From contig CAJJBF010000001.1 of the NCBI GenBank assembly GCA_905182375.1, forward strand, positions 124,001-188,000: a stretch of 64,000 nt of DNA, in the 5' to 3' direction. The first letter of the stretch is position 1; each line of letters begins with the position of its first letter. The position numbers and the translations under genes were made by a program. Source of the stretch: Flammeovirgaceae bacterium UBA4465 (lineage in GTDB: Bacteria > Bacteroidota > Bacteroidia > Cytophagales > Cyclobacteriaceae). Shown piece by piece: positions 36,213 through 46,617 of this stretch. The notes under the pieces were generated by a model, which saw only the letters and a program-made list of their open reading frames with translations, was not told the DNA's origin and searched no databases.

Positions 36213-37262
36213 TTGAATATCGACAAACGTAAACAAACCCAAAGAGTCCTCTTATTCTTTGCTGCAATCTTACTCCTCGTAAAGCTCGTAAGAAATCAAA
36301 ATCCTAATTTGTTGATGAATGAGGTTACTGGATTAACCATGGGGACCATTGTATATAATGTAAAATATAAAACTTTGGAACCCATTGATTTTAAAATACA
36401 AATAGATTCTGTCCTGAAAAAATTCAATCAGTCATTATCTACATATATCCCTCAATCAGAAATTTCAAGATTGAATCAATCTGGTAGTTTAGTCTTCCAA
36501 GACCCTGTTTTTTATCCCGTCCTCTTGGCTAGTAAAGAAGTCCATGCAGCAACCGAAGGAGCGTTTGATCCTACCATTGGTCCACTGATCAATGCCTATG
36601 GTTTTGGCCCAGATAAGGCTTCAAAAATATTAGATCAACCCCTCATTGATTCTTTACTTCAATTCGTAGGTTTCTCAAAAATTAATTTTAATCACTCACT
36701 CATTACGCTGCCCAAAGGAACGTACCTTGATTTAAGTGCAGTGGCCAAAGGATATGCCGTAGATGTAATCGCTGATTATCTCAAATCCAAAAATATTGAA
36801 CATGCGATGGTAGAGATTGGTGGAGAAGTCAGAACTTTTGGCACCAATAACCGAAATGAGGTTTGGAAGATTGGTATTCAAAATCCATTGATTGAATCAG
36901 AAGAATACCAACCCCCTTTTGCGATCGTCAATCTAGAGGATCGATCGGTCGCAACCTCAGGTAATTATAGAAATTTTTATCAGATCGGAGATAAAACCTA
37001 TGCCCATATCATCGATCCTAGAACGGGAAATATGAGTAAAAAAAATATACTAAGTGCGTCTGTTTTCGCGCCCAATTGCATACTTGCTGATGCTTATGCA
37101 ACGGCCTTTATGGTACTGGGGGTTGAAACTTCCATGGCCATTCTCAAAGCAGATGATCGCTTGGATGCGCTGCTGATTTATCAAGGTGAATCAAGTCCTG
37201 AACATATCATCACCGATGGCATCAAAACAGACGTAATTGTAACGAAAAACGAAACTCCATGA
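36213..37262 (+). CDS. apbE: FAD:protein FMN transferase (ApbE), membrane anchored
   Basis: ApbE attaches FMN through a phosphoester to Ser/Thr of flavoproteins, classically NqrB and NqrC. The 349-residue frame starts at TTG 36213, needed to include the hydrophobic anchor (about 12-26). An ATG 100 bases later would lose it. Motifs seen: GLTMGTIVYNVKY, STYIPQSEISRLNQSG, FDPTIGPLINAYGFGP, LDLSAVAKGYAVDV, SGNYRNFY, YAHIIDPRTG and a C-terminal DAYATAFMVLG, where Asp and Thr bind Mg2+. It overlaps the ZIP transporter gene by four bases (ATGA). NqrF is elsewhere in the window, which makes Nqr its likely client. Confidence 0.9.
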   Translation: MNIDKRKQTQRVLLFFAAILLLVKLVRNQNPNLLMNEVTGLTMGTIVYNVKYKTLEPIDFKIQIDSVLKKFNQSLSTYIPQSEISRLNQSGSLVFQDPVFYPVLLASKEVHAATEGAFDPTIGPLINAYGFGPDKASKILDQPLIDSLLQFVGFSKINFNHSLITLPKGTYLDLSAVAKGYAVDVIADYLKSKNIEHAMVEIGGEVRTFGTNNRNEVWKIGIQNPLIESEEYQPPFAIVNLEDRSVATSGNYRNFYQIGDKTYAHIIDPRTGNMSKKNILSASVFAPNCILADAYATAFMVLGVETSMAILKADDRLDALLIYQGESSPEHIITDGIKTDVIVTKNETP

Positions 37263-37972
37263 GCCTTACTATTACCCTGTTAATCATAGGAACCTTTATT
37301 GGAGGATGGGCCACCATTCCCTTAGAGTACAAGCCTCAAAATATTTTTTTACCTTTAATTTTTGGCGGATCCTATCTTTTTTCCATCACCATCATACATG
37401 TTTTTCCTGAGCTCTTTGCCTTGTCCTCAGATCCCACTAAAATTGGTTTGTTCATATTATTAGGGTTTTTCTTCCAACAATTTTTAGAGTATTTTACTTC
37501 GGGTGTGGAGCATGGTCATTTTCACCAACATAAATCAACACAATCAAAGTATTACGTACTCATTGCCCTTGTCGTGCATTCTTTAATGGAAGGTGCTTTA
37601 CTTACCCATGATTCTCCATTGCATGAGCAAAATAATTCTTACACCTTACTTTTTGGTATCATTCTGCATAAAGCCCCTGCCGCCTTTGCCCTGATGGCGG
37701 TATTTAAGGGGAAATCAAAATTCTCTAGACAACAATGGGTGGTATTAAGTATCTTCAGTCTGGCCTCGCCCATCGGGGCCATGGCCAATAACTATTTAAC
37801 ACTATCCGAAGCCGAATTAAGCCTTTTATTTGCTTTTGTGAGTGGCGCTTTTTTACATATTTCTACGACTATTTTTGTAGAGTCTAGTCCGGGGCATCGA
37901 TTTAGGTTTAACAAAATTGCTATCAGTATCCTGGCTGCCTTATTGGCTATTTTCACAGAATTATATATTTAA
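37259..37972 (+). CDS. ZIP-family metal transporter
   Basis: A 237-residue polytopic membrane protein of the ZIP family (Zn2+/Fe2+/Mn2+ influx). It has about eight hydrophobic segments, a His-rich loop (VEHGHFHQHKS), the HSLMEGALL motif in the helix that holds the metal-binding His and Glu, and the GIILHKAPAAFALMAVF segment with HK. The metal preference cannot be read. The start overlaps the apbE stop by four bases, so the two are translationally coupled. A functional link between the two is not established. Confidence 0.85.
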   Translation: MSLTITLLIIGTFIGGWATIPLEYKPQNIFLPLIFGGSYLFSITIIHVFPELFALSSDPTKIGLFILLGFFFQQFLEYFTSGVEHGHFHQHKSTQSKYYVLIALVVHSLMEGALLTHDSPLHEQNNSYTLLFGIILHKAPAAFALMAVFKGKSKFSRQQWVVLSIFSLASPIGAMANNYLTLSEAELSLLFAFVSGAFLHISTTIFVESSPGHRFRFNKIAISILAALLAIFTELYI

Positions 37973-38246
37973 ACAGGTATTTCCCTCAGATCTGTTCCCA
38001 TTGATCTTTGCCGACACCTTCCATAAAAATAGATTATACTTATGATTTATATGAGCTCAACAATTAAATAAAAAGATCAATCTCTCCGATCACTTTTTTT
38101 ATGGTTTATTTTATTGATTAAAAATGAAATCCTTTAAAAAGCGATGCCCTTTTTATTGTTTTTAACTCTAAAATATGTGCAAAGTAAGTTTTTTACCGTT
38201 TTTTATTTTACAACTTAATATATTAGTGTCTTATTTAAAAAAAGAG

Positions 38247-38498
38247 ATGCAAGCATACTGGAAACAAAACCTCAAATATTTAATCATTTTATTGATTGTC
38301 TGGTTTACCGTCTCATTTGGAGCAGGAATACTTTTTGTAGATCAATTAAACGTAATAAAAATAGGTGGTTTTAAACTTGGGTTTTGGTTTGCGCAACAAG
38401 GTGCCATTTATACTTTTGTCATCTTAATTCTGGTCTACATAAAACTCATGAATAAGCTAGATAAAAAATACGGTTTTCATGAAGAAGATAACCTTTAA
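38247..38498 (+). CDS. DUF4212 small subunit of a sodium:solute symporter
   Basis: An 83-residue membrane protein with two transmembrane helices (about 8-28 and 47-65). ATG 38247 gives the typical start MQAYWKQNLKYL. An earlier in-frame start at 38175 adds an unrelated leader. DUF4212 proteins are always found directly before a large solute:sodium symporter, as here (12-base gap), and are taken as its accessory subunit. The short cytoplasmic tail ends KKYGFHEEDNL. Confidence 0.85.
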   Translation: MQAYWKQNLKYLIILLIVWFTVSFGAGILFVDQLNVIKIGGFKLGFWFAQQGAIYTFVILILVYIKLMNKLDKKYGFHEEDNL

Positions 38499-38510
38499 AA
38501 CAAGCGCAAC

Positions 38511-40199
38511 ATGAGTATTCAAATTTGGACCTGGATTTTAGTAGGAGTTACTTTTTCCTTGTATATCGGTATTGCTATTTGGTCAAGGGCAGGTTCCACA
38601 AAAGAGTTCTACGTAGCTGGGGGGGGCGTATCTCCATTGGCAAATGGATTAGCTACTGCGGCAGATTGGATGTCCGCAGCTTCATTTATTTCCATGGCGG
38701 GAATCATTTCCTTTGAAGGCTATGATGGTTCTGTCTATCTCATGGGTTGGACCGGAGGTTATGTGTTATTGGCATTGTTACTCGCTCCCTACTTAAGAAA
38801 ATTTGGAAAATTTACGGTCCCTGATTTCATAGGCGATAGATATTATTCCAATACGGCTAGAAGCGTCGCTGTTTTTTGTGCATTATTGGTCTCTTTCACC
38901 TATGTAGCCGGGCAAATGCAAGGAGTGGGTATTGTTTTCTCACGCTTTTTAGAAGTGGACATTACTACCGGTGTTATCATAGGAATGGTCATCGTATTAT
39001 TTTATGCCGTGTTAGGAGGAATGAAAGGAATTACCTACACACAGGTAGCGCAATATTGCGTACTGATATTTGCCTTTATGGTGCCTGCTATTTTTATTTC
39101 CATTCAAATGACAGGCCATTTCATTCCACAATTAGGTTTCGGAAGTGCCGATGAAAATGGTATTTATTTATTAGATAAATTGGACGGGCTGCATAAAGAT
39201 TTAGGTTTTTCATCTTATACTACAGGAAGCAAGTCTAAGCTAGATGTTTTCTGTATTACGGCAGCATTAATGGTTGGTACCGCAGGCTTACCCCATGTAA
39301 TTGTCCGGTTTTTCACAGTAAAAAAAGTAGCTGATGCACGTAAATCAGCGGGTTGGGCATTACTATTTATAGCCATATTATATACCACTGCTCCAGCTAT
39401 TTCCGTATTTTCAAGAACGAATTTAATTGAAACGGTCAGTGATAAAAAGTATGCTGACATGCCAGAATGGTTTAAAAAATGGGAAACTACGGGCTTAATT
39501 ACTTTTATCGACAAAAATCAGGATCAGGTGATCCAATATGTAGCTAACAAAGAATTGAATGAACTTGAAGTAAATCGTGATATAATGGTATTGGCCAATC
39601 CAGAAATAGCTGGTCTACCCAATTGGGTAATTGCGCTCGTAGCGGCTGGAGGTTTGGCAGCTGCTTTGTCTACCGCCGCAGGCTTATTGTTGGTCATCTC
39701 TTCTTCCGTTGCACATGACTTAATTAAAAGAATGATCAATCCGAAGATCTCGGAGAAAGGTGAATTGATCGCTGCAAGAGCCGCTGCCGTGGTAGCTGTT
39801 TGTGTGGCTGGTTATTTTGGTATCAATCCCCCAGGTTTTGTTGCTGCTGTAGTCGCTTTGGCTTTTGGCTTGGCTGCTGCTTCTTTCTTTCCTGCCATTG
39901 TTTTGGGTATTTTCTCTAAAAAAATGAATAAACAAGGTGCTATCTCAGGGATGATTATCGGAATTCTATTGATGCTATTTTATATGACTAAATTCAAATT
40001 TGGTTGGTGGTTTGGAGGGACCAAAGAAGATTGGTGGTTTGGAATTTCCCCCGAGGGATTTGGAAGTATCGCTATGATGGCTAATTTCATAGTTTCAATT
40101 ATCGTCTCAAAGTTTACTCCTGACCCGCCAAAAGAGGTTCAAGAAATTGTTGAAAATATTAGAATTCCAAGTGGCGCAGGCGCTGCTCATAACCATTAA
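38511..40199 (+). CDS. Sodium:solute symporter, acetate/VC_2705-type
   Basis: A 562-residue transporter of the SSS family with about 13 membrane helices. It has FYVAGGGVSPLANGLATAADWMSAASF (helices 1-2, Na+ site), GWTGGYVLLALLLAPYLRKFGKFTVPDFIGDRYYS, and AAAFFPAIVLGIFSKKMNKQGAISG-like later helices. It resembles ActP-like acetate carriers and the VC_2705 subgroup. The genomic position between a DUF4212 accessory gene and acs supports acetate or a related monocarboxylate as substrate. The stop is ten bases before the acs start. Confidence 0.88.
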   Translation: MSIQIWTWILVGVTFSLYIGIAIWSRAGSTKEFYVAGGGVSPLANGLATAADWMSAASFISMAGIISFEGYDGSVYLMGWTGGYVLLALLLAPYLRKFGKFTVPDFIGDRYYSNTARSVAVFCALLVSFTYVAGQMQGVGIVFSRFLEVDITTGVIIGMVIVLFYAVLGGMKGITYTQVAQYCVLIFAFMVPAIFISIQMTGHFIPQLGFGSADENGIYLLDKLDGLHKDLGFSSYTTGSKSKLDVFCITAALMVGTAGLPHVIVRFFTVKKVADARKSAGWALLFIAILYTTAPAISVFSRTNLIETVSDKKYADMPEWFKKWETTGLITFIDKNQDQVIQYVANKELNELEVNRDIMVLANPEIAGLPNWVIALVAAGGLAAALSTAAGLLLVISSSVAHDLIKRMINPKISEKGELIAARAAAVVAVCVAGYFGINPPGFVAAVVALAFGLAAASFFPAIVLGIFSKKMNKQGAISGMIIGILLMLFYMTKFKFGWWFGGTKEDWWFGISPEGFGSIAMMANFIVSIIVSKFTPDPPKEVQEIVENIRIPSGAGAAHNH

Positions 40200-40209
40200 G
40201 AAGTTACTT

Positions 40210-42111
40210 ATGTCACTACAAATAAATTCTCTGGAAGATTATCATAAAGCGTACCAGTCCAGTGTTGAAAACCCTTCGGAATTTTGGGATAATATTGCAG
40301 AAAACTTTTTATGGAGAAAAAAATGGACCCAAACATTAGCCTACGATTGGAGTGTCCCTGAAACAAAATGGTTTTTGGAGGGTAAATTAAATATTACAGA
40401 AAATTGTTTGGATCGCCATCTAGCATCAAAAGGGGATCAAACTGCCATTATTTGGGAACCTAATGATCCAAACGATGCAGCACAACACATTACCTACAGA
40501 CAACTCCATAGCAAGGTCTGCGCCTTTGCTAATGTTTTAAAAAATAATGGCGTGGTTAAAGGTGATCGTGTTTGTATTTACATGCCAATGGTTGCTGAAC
40601 TTTCGGTAGCTGTACTGGCTTGCGCCAGAATTGGTGCCACTCACTCTGTAGTTTTTGCCGGGTTTTCTTCTAGGGCATTGGCGGCAAGAATAAACGATGC
40701 TGAATGTAAGGTCTTATTGACCTCTGACGGTGGTTTTAGGGGTGATAAGGTGACGCCATTAAAAGATATTGCCGATGAAGCCTTAAAGATCTGCCCTTCC
40801 ATTAAAAAATCAATCGTTTTTCAAAGAACAAAGCAAACCATTGCCTGGACGTCAGGCAGAGATGTCTGGTGGCATGAAGAATTAACAAAAGTAGATGATT
40901 CATGTCCTGCAGAAATGATGGATTCGGAAGATATGCTTTTCATTCTATATACTTCTGGGTCTACCGGAAAGCCCAAAGGAATGGTCCACACTTGCGGTGG
41001 TTACATGGTTTACGCTGCCTATTCTTTTTTAAATGTATTCCAATATAAACCCAACGATATTTATTGGTGTACGGCAGATATAGGTTGGATTACAGGCCAT
41101 AGTTATATTGTTTATGGGCCTTTGGCTACTGGAGCCACTACGGTCATGTTTGAAGGCGTTCCTAGTTATCCAGACTACGGAAGGTTTTGGGAAGTCTGTG
41201 AGAAGCATAAAGTCACTCAATTATATACTGCTCCTACTGCCATTAGAGCATTAGCGAAACACCCGTTATCATTCGTTACTGACCATGATCTCAGTAGTCT
41301 GAGAATATTAGGAACTGTAGGCGAGCCTATTAACGAAGAGGCATGGCACTGGTATGACGATAATATTGGTAAAAATAAATGCCCAATAGTAGATACTTGG
41401 TGGCAAACAGAAACGGGTGGAATGATGATTTCTTCTTTGGCAGGTGTGACCCAAGACAAACCCACATTTGCAACTCTTCCCTTACCCGGAATTCAGCCGG
41501 TTTTATTGAACGCTGATGGTGCAGAGATTACTGATATAAAAGCAGAAGGAATTTTAGCCATTAAACAACCCTGGCCCTCGTTAGCAAGAACCATCTATGG
41601 CGATAATGAACGCTATAAAAATGTCTATTTCTCTGCCTACCCTAATTATTATTTTCCAGGAGATGGTGCGTTGCGAGATGCGCTCGGAAATTATAGGATT
41701 ACCGGAAGAGTAGACGACGTGGTCATTGTTTCTGGACATAACCTAGGTACGGCGCCCATAGAAAATGCAATTAATGAGCATGACGACATTGTTGAAAGCG
41801 CAGTGGTAGGATTCCCTCATGACATCAAAGGAAATGCCCTATATGCCTACGTAATCGCCTATGATGGGGTCATCCAAACCGATGAATTAATCACGGAAAT
41901 AAGAAACCTTGTGGCTACAACCATCGGTGCCATTGCCAAACCTGACAAAATTCAATTTGTCAAAGGGTTACCCAAAACACGTTCAGGGAAAATTATGAGA
42001 AGAATATTGCGAAAAATAGCCAGTGGAGATACTGGTGATTTAGGCGATACTTCTACACTGCTCAACCCAGAAATAATCGATGACCTCCAAAAGGGATTTG
42101 ACAAAAATTGA
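40210..42111 (+). CDS. acs: Acetyl-CoA synthetase
   Basis: Acs activates acetate to acetyl-CoA with ATP in two steps. From ATG 40210 the protein has 633 residues. It shows AMP-binding motifs YTSGSTGKPKGMVH, DTWWQTETGG and YFPGDGALRDALGNYRITGRVDDV, the acetate pocket W in ADIGWITGHSYIVYGPL, and the C-terminal catalytic Lys in TRSGKIMRRILRKIA, a known lysine acetylation site. An upstream start at 40147 would overlap the symporter gene and has no homology. It forms an operon with DUF4212 and the symporter, so acetate uptake and activation go together. Confidence 0.96.
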   Translation: MSLQINSLEDYHKAYQSSVENPSEFWDNIAENFLWRKKWTQTLAYDWSVPETKWFLEGKLNITENCLDRHLASKGDQTAIIWEPNDPNDAAQHITYRQLHSKVCAFANVLKNNGVVKGDRVCIYMPMVAELSVAVLACARIGATHSVVFAGFSSRALAARINDAECKVLLTSDGGFRGDKVTPLKDIADEALKICPSIKKSIVFQRTKQTIAWTSGRDVWWHEELTKVDDSCPAEMMDSEDMLFILYTSGSTGKPKGMVHTCGGYMVYAAYSFLNVFQYKPNDIYWCTADIGWITGHSYIVYGPLATGATTVMFEGVPSYPDYGRFWEVCEKHKVTQLYTAPTAIRALAKHPLSFVTDHDLSSLRILGTVGEPINEEAWHWYDDNIGKNKCPIVDTWWQTETGGMMISSLAGVTQDKPTFATLPLPGIQPVLLNADGAEITDIKAEGILAIKQPWPSLARTIYGDNERYKNVYFSAYPNYYFPGDGALRDALGNYRITGRVDDVVIVSGHNLGTAPIENAINEHDDIVESAVVGFPHDIKGNALYAYVIAYDGVIQTDELITEIRNLVATTIGAIAKPDKIQFVKGLPKTRSGKIMRRILRKIASGDTGDLGDTSTLLNPEIIDDLQKGFDKN

Positions 42112-42122
42112 GCTATAAAAAA

Positions 42123-42155
42123 AAACGGGAATACCATCAAATAGTATTCCCGTTT
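42123..42155 (-). terminator. Intrinsic terminator between acs and nrdA
   Basis: AAACGGGAATAC and GTATTCCCGTTT form a 12-bp stem with a 9-base loop. On the minus strand it is followed by a long T run, making it a strong terminator for nrdA. On the plus strand only three T follow, but it may still serve acs. Confidence 0.85.
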
Positions 42156-42174
42156 CATCATTATCAATTAAAAA

Positions 42175-44553
42175 TCAACTCCCACACATCTCACATCCTT
42201 CTGGGTCATCTAAGGAGCATTGTATGGCTTGCTGATTTTGGTCCGTAGCTTTTGCCAACTCTTCCGCTTTGGGTTGTACGTTTTCTTCTTTAGTAACGGT
42301 AAATTTGATCGCATCTGTCGCCGCCTTAGTCCGCAGATAATACATGCCTGTTTTTAGGCCCTTTTTCCATGCATAGAAATGCATAGAGGTCATTTTACCG
42401 AAGTTGGCATTCATCAAATGAATATTCAAACTTTGACTTTGACAGATGTACGCCCCCCGATCCGCAGACATATCAATAATAGTTTTCTGAGAAATCTCCC
42501 AAACCGTCTTATAAAGCTCCTTGATATTAGCTGGAATCTCAGCTATATTTTGGATAGAACCATTTTCAGCCTTGATTTTATTCATCATACCTTCATCCCA
42601 TAGCCCCAAACCAATCAAATCGTGCATCAAATACTTGTTCGCTACAATAAACTCACCGGACAGCACTCTGCGTACGTACATATTAGATGTAAATGGCTCA
42701 AAGCATTCATTATTACCAAGTATCTGCGAGGTAGAAGCCGTTGGCATAGGTGCTACTAACAAAGAATTTCTAACCCCATGCTTCTTTACTTTTTGTTTGA
42801 GCTCATACCAATCCCATCGGCCTGAATCGGGTGTCACACCCCACATATCAAATTGGAATATGCCTTTGGATACAGGTGATCCTTTATACGTTTGATAGGG
42901 CCCATCAGCTTGTGACAACTCCATGGAGGCCTCCATAGAGGCGAAATAGATGGTTTCAAAAATTTCGCTATTGAGGCGCTGTGCTTCTTCAGATTCAAAA
43001 GGAAGTCGCATCATCACAAATGCATCTGCCAAACCTTGCACTCCTAGACCTATGGGCCTATGCCTCATATTTGAAGTCCTGGCTTCCTCAACTGGATAAT
43101 AATTGACATCTATTACTTTATTGAGATTTCTCGTCGCTACTTTGGTGATTTCATGAAGTTTGTCATGATCAAAGGTTTTATCCTCCTTCACAAACTTAGA
43201 AAGAGAAATAGAGGCCAAATTACAAACAGCGACCTCGTCTTTAGAGGTATATTCCATTATCTCGGTACATAGATTGCTGGACTTAATGGTACCTAAGTTC
43301 TTTTGATTAGACTTACGATTCGCATGATCCTTGTACAAAATGTAAGGTGTTCCTGTTTCAATTTGAGCCTCTAAGATCTCAAACCAAAGATCTTGAGCCT
43401 TCACTACCTTTCTCGCTTTTCCCTCTTGCTCGTATTTCTCATACAATTTTTCAAACGCCTCTCCGTAGCTGTCCTCCAAACCCTTCGCTTCATCAGGACT
43501 GAAAAGGGACCATTCTCCATTCTCCTCAACTCTACGCATGAACAAATCTGAAATCCACATCGCATAAAACAGATCTCTCGCCCTTAACTCTTCTTTTCCG
43601 TGATTTTTCTTCAACTGAAGAAAATCAAATATATCGGCATGCCAAGGCTCAAGGTAAATGGCAAAGCTTCCTTTTCTTTTGCCTCCTCCTTGATCGACAT
43701 ACCTGGCGGTCATATCAAAATTCCGAAGCATCGGGATGATACCGTTCGAAGTACCGTTGGTTCCTTTGATATAAGCTCCAGTCGCTCTTACATTGTGGAT
43801 ACTCAAACCGATACCTCCTGCAGATTGTGATATTTTAGCACATTGCTTTAGGGTATCATATATTCCATCAATACTATCATCCTGCATGGTCAACAAGAAA
43901 CAAGAGGAAAGTTGTGGCTTTGGGGTACCCGCATTGAACAAAGTAGGAGTTGCGTGCGTGAACCACTTTTCTGACATTAAGTGATAGGTTTCTATGCTCG
44001 CTTCAATATCATCTCCATGAATACCCACGGATACCCTCATCAACATGTGTTGGGGTCGCTCTACAATCTTGCCATTCAACCGCATCAAATAAGCCCTTTC
44101 TAAGGTTTTATAACCAAAAAAATCATAATTGAAATCTCGATCATAGTCGATGGCCTCGTCTAATTTTTTCGCATTTTTTTTGATTACTCCGTAGGTCTCT
44201 GACGAAAGTAAAGGTGCATTCTCTCCTGTTTTGGCATCCACATAGGTGTACATATGCTTCATCGTGTTAGAGAAGGATTCCGATGTTACTTTGTGCAAAT
44301 TGGAGATGGCAATTCTCGCTGCCAATTTGGCAAAATCTGGATGGCGTGTGGTCATGGAAGCTGCAATTTCTGCTGCCAAATCATCTAGCTGGACAGTACT
44401 TACACCATCATATAAACCATCTATAACCTTCTGGGCTATTTTGACTGGCTCCACAAAATCTCTATTGAGCCCTTTGCATAACTTCTCAATCCTCGCGGTA
44501 ATCTTATCAAATTTAACTGATTCTCTTCGGCCGTCTCTCTTTAGTACTAACAT
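42175..44553 (-). CDS. nrdA: Ribonucleoside-diphosphate reductase, alpha subunit (class Ia)
   Basis: NrdA is the catalytic large subunit that reduces NDPs to dNDPs. The 792-residue protein has an N-terminal ATP-cone ([20 protein letters not shown]), the substrate site with thiyl-radical chemistry and [15 protein letters not shown], the [16 protein letters not shown] and [16 protein letters not shown] blocks, and the C-terminal redox CEMCGS pair. The cone suggests dATP inhibition. It lies 26 bases after nrdB. The order beta-alpha is the opposite of E. coli nrdAB. Confidence 0.96.
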   Translation of the reverse strand: MLVLKRDGRRESVKFDKITARIEKLCKGLNRDFVEPVKIAQKVIDGLYDGVSTVQLDDLAAEIAASMTTRHPDFAKLAARIAISNLHKVTSESFSNTMKHMYTYVDAKTGENAPLLSSETYGVIKKNAKKLDEAIDYDRDFNYDFFGYKTLERAYLMRLNGKIVERPQHMLMRVSVGIHGDDIEASIETYHLMSEKWFTHATPTLFNAGTPKPQLSSCFLLTMQDDSIDGIYDTLKQCAKISQSAGGIGLSIHNVRATGAYIKGTNGTSNGIIPMLRNFDMTARYVDQGGGKRKGSFAIYLEPWHADIFDFLQLKKNHGKEELRARDLFYAMWISDLFMRRVEENGEWSLFSPDEAKGLEDSYGEAFEKLYEKYEQEGKARKVVKAQDLWFEILEAQIETGTPYILYKDHANRKSNQKNLGTIKSSNLCTEIMEYTSKDEVAVCNLASISLSKFVKEDKTFDHDKLHEITKVATRNLNKVIDVNYYPVEEARTSNMRHRPIGLGVQGLADAFVMMRLPFESEEAQRLNSEIFETIYFASMEASMELSQADGPYQTYKGSPVSKGIFQFDMWGVTPDSGRWDWYELKQKVKKHGVRNSLLVAPMPTASTSQILGNNECFEPFTSNMYVRRVLSGEFIVANKYLMHDLIGLGLWDEGMMNKIKAENGSIQNIAEIPANIKELYKTVWEISQKTIIDMSADRGAYICQSQSLNIHLMNANFGKMTSMHFYAWKKGLKTGMYYLRTKAATDAIKFTVTKEENVQPKAEELAKATDQNQQAIQCSLDDPEGCEMCGS

Positions 44554-44579
44554 GGTTGATTTCTTATATTTTATTTCTA

Positions 44580-45572
44580 TTAAAAGTCTTGGTCAAGACT
44601 GAATTTATCGTTGTCGTTTTCGGTATTCAAAACACCTGCTTTTTGATATTCTCCCACCCTTTTTTCAAAGAAATTCGTTTTCCCTTGAAGCGAAATCATT
44701 TCCATGAAGTCGAATGGGTTGGATGCGTGATAGATTTTGGAACAATTCAATTCCAACAAAAGTCTATCTGCTACGAATTCAATGTATTGACACATCAACT
44801 CCGCATTCATTCCAATTAATCTAACCGGAAGCGCATCGGTTACAAATTCTTTCTCAATAGTTACAGCATCCGCTATAATGGTTTGTATAGCTTCATTACT
44901 CAATTTGTTAACCAGATGATTATTGTATAGTAAACATGCAAAGTCACAATGTAGCCCCTCATCTCTAGAAATCAATTCGTTTGAAAAGGTTAAACCCGGC
45001 ATCAATCCTCTTTTTTTCAACCAAAATATAGAACAAAAACTTCCTGAGAAAAAGATACCTTCGACTGCAGCAAAAGCAACTAATCTTTCCGCAAAATTAC
45101 CCTCATCTATCCACCGAAGCGCCCAATCTGCCTTTTTCTTTACACAGTCCATAGTATCTAATGCATTGAAAAGACCATCCTTTTCTTTAACATCTTTTAC
45201 ATAGGTATCTATAAGGAGTGAGTAAGTCTCAGAATGGATGTTCTCAATGGCAATTTGAAATCCATAAAAGAATTTTGCCTCGGTATATTGTACTTCCGAA
45301 ACAAAATTTTCAGCGAGATTTTCATTCACAATTCCATCACTTGCTGCAAAAAAGGCCAAAACATGCTTAATGAAATGTCGCTCGTCCCCTGTCAGGGTAT
45401 CCCAATCTTTAAGATCTTGCCCTAAATCGATCTCTTCGGCAGTCCAAAAACTAGCTTCTGCTTTTTTATAATAACTCCAAATATCATCATGCTCGATAGG
45501 AAACAAGACAAATCTATTACTGTTCTCTTTTAAAATGGGTTCGTTTTTAATTTCTACTACAGGATTGCTCAT
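44580..45572 (-). CDS. nrdB: Ribonucleoside-diphosphate reductase, beta subunit (class Ia)
   Basis: NrdB houses the di-iron tyrosyl radical. The 330-residue protein resembles eukaryotic R2 more than E. coli R2 in sequence ([46 protein letters not shown]). Metal ligands are D49, E110, H113, E171, E205 and H208, and the radical tyrosine is Y117. The C-terminal tail FSLDQDF is the peptide that docks into NrdA. A 447-base intergenic region with two DnaA boxes separates it from rplU. NrdB precedes nrdA in the operon. Confidence 0.95.
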   Translation of the reverse strand: MSNPVVEIKNEPILKENSNRFVLFPIEHDDIWSYYKKAEASFWTAEEIDLGQDLKDWDTLTGDERHFIKHVLAFFAASDGIVNENLAENFVSEVQYTEAKFFYGFQIAIENIHSETYSLLIDTYVKDVKEKDGLFNALDTMDCVKKKADWALRWIDEGNFAERLVAFAAVEGIFFSGSFCSIFWLKKRGLMPGLTFSNELISRDEGLHCDFACLLYNNHLVNKLSNEAIQTIIADAVTIEKEFVTDALPVRLIGMNAELMCQYIEFVADRLLLELNCSKIYHASNPFDFMEMISLQGKTNFFEKRVGEYQKAGVLNTENDNDKFSLDQDF

Positions 45573-45807
45573 TATTTATTATTTTTTCGTTGTATTGCGA
45601 CAGCAATATTTTGCTCAAGCCCTTTAAACCTTAGGTTCTTGGGCATGTGGTATTGCGTTATAAGTATTTAAAATTTGTGTAACCAAAGTCAGTCGTGTAA
45701 ACAAAAGTATTGTGGTGATTTACTTTTTCTAACTCCGTTTACAAATGTGTCCAAATCAGACCTAAAATACAAATCGTATTCCATGGAATATCATGGGTGA
45801 TCAAGAC

Positions 45808-45935
45808 TGTGGATAAGTACATATCTAATTGATATATAATATATTAAGAGTCGTTTAAATGAAAAAACTTGCATCTATTTCACCCTCAATGAGGTTTAAA
45901 AAAAATCTTTTTTTTTTAAAAAAAAATTATCCACA
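45808..45935. promoter_or_regulatory. Two perfect DnaA-box consensus sites, inverted, 110 bases apart
   Basis: TGTGGATAA at 45808-45816 and TTATCCACA at 45927-45935 flank an AT-rich, homopolymer-laden segment. In E. coli DnaA boxes lie in the nrdAB promoter, so a DnaA link to dNTP supply is conceivable. The element could also be part of a replication origin. Confidence 0.45.
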
Positions 45936-45964
45936 ACTATTTCCAATTATTGTGAGGCCAATCC

Positions 45965-45996
45965 TTTTGCGTTTTAAATCAAAAATCCTATATTTG
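45965..45996 (+). promoter_or_regulatory. Promoter for rplU-rpmA
   Basis: TTTTG (45965-45969), a 19-base spacer and TATATTTG (45989-45996) match the Bacteroidota consensus. It is 23 bases from the rplU ATG. Confidence 0.75.
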
Positions 45997-46019
45997 CACT
46001 CCTTTTTAAAATAATAAGA

Positions 46020-46328
46020 ATGTACGCAATAGTCGACATTGCTGGTAAGCAATTCAAAGTAGAAAAAAATAAATTCTTGTATGCTCCTTTAATGGATGCT
46101 GAAGCAGGAACTTCTTTAAATTTCTCTCAGGTACTCCTCACGGACGACGATGGAAAAGTAAAAGTAGGTACTCCCTCGGTGAAAGGTGCTAGTGTGTCTG
46201 GAAAAGTACTAGAGCACGTCAAAGGAGATAAGATCATTGTTTTCAAAAAGAAGCGGCGCAAAGGCTACCGTGTCAAAAATGGACATCGACAGCAGTTTAC
46301 AAAAATATTAATAGAAGATATAAAATAA
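46020..46328 (+). CDS. rplU: 50S ribosomal protein L21
   Basis: The 102-residue protein is L21 (MYAIVDIAGKQFKVEKNKFLYA, VLEHVKGDKIIVFKKKRRKGYRVKNGHRQQFTKILI) that binds 23S rRNA domain II. It is of normal length and is the first gene of the rplU-rpmA operon, with its own consensus promoter 23 bases upstream. No extension or unusual residue is present. Confidence 0.97.
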   Translation: MYAIVDIAGKQFKVEKNKFLYAPLMDAEAGTSLNFSQVLLTDDDGKVKVGTPSVKGASVSGKVLEHVKGDKIIVFKKKRRKGYRVKNGHRQQFTKILIEDIK

Positions 46329-46337
46329 TTATCAAAG

Positions 46338-46595
46338 ATGGCACATAAGAAAGGCGCAGGTAGTTCAAATAACGGTCGAGAATCCGAAAGTAAGCGATTG
46401 GGTGTTAAGATCTTTGGTGGTCAAAAAGCCATTGCCGGGAATATCATCATTCGTCAACGTGGAACCAAACATCATCCCGGTAACAACGTCGGAATGGGGA
46501 AAGATCATACGTTATTTGCACTCACGGATGGATTGGTTCAATTCAAAAAAGGTCGGCAAGACAGATCTTACGTTCACATTGAAGCTGTGAGTTAA
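46338..46595 (+). CDS. rpmA: 50S ribosomal protein L27
   Basis: The 85-residue L27 starts [22 protein letters not shown]. Its N-terminus reaches into the peptidyl transferase centre. It has no N-terminal processing sequence of the Firmicutes type, as the AHKKG sequence begins right after Met. The middle [29 protein letters not shown] is fully conserved. It follows rplU after nine bases and ends just before a terminator. Confidence 0.97.
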   Translation: MAHKKGAGSSNNGRESESKRLGVKIFGGQKAIAGNIIIRQRGTKHHPGNNVGMGKDHTLFALTDGLVQFKKGRQDRSYVHIEAVS

Positions 46596-46617
46596 GAAAT
46601 AAATTTAAAAATAAACA

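Larger units (their letters stand above)
45573..46019. other. AT-rich divergent regulatory region between nrdB and rplU
   Basis: No gene is visible. It holds a possible minus-strand -7 element (TACTTTTG at 45702-45709), two DnaA-box consensus sequences at 45808 and 45927, a T/A homopolymer tract (about 45899-45926) and the rplU promoter. The nrdB leader of about 130 bases has no NrdR box that I can recognise. Confidence 0.6.

Noticed and set aside
44246-44602. Plus-strand frame opposite the 5' end of nrdA
   Set aside because: It is antisense to the ATP-cone of NrdA, which is strongly conserved.
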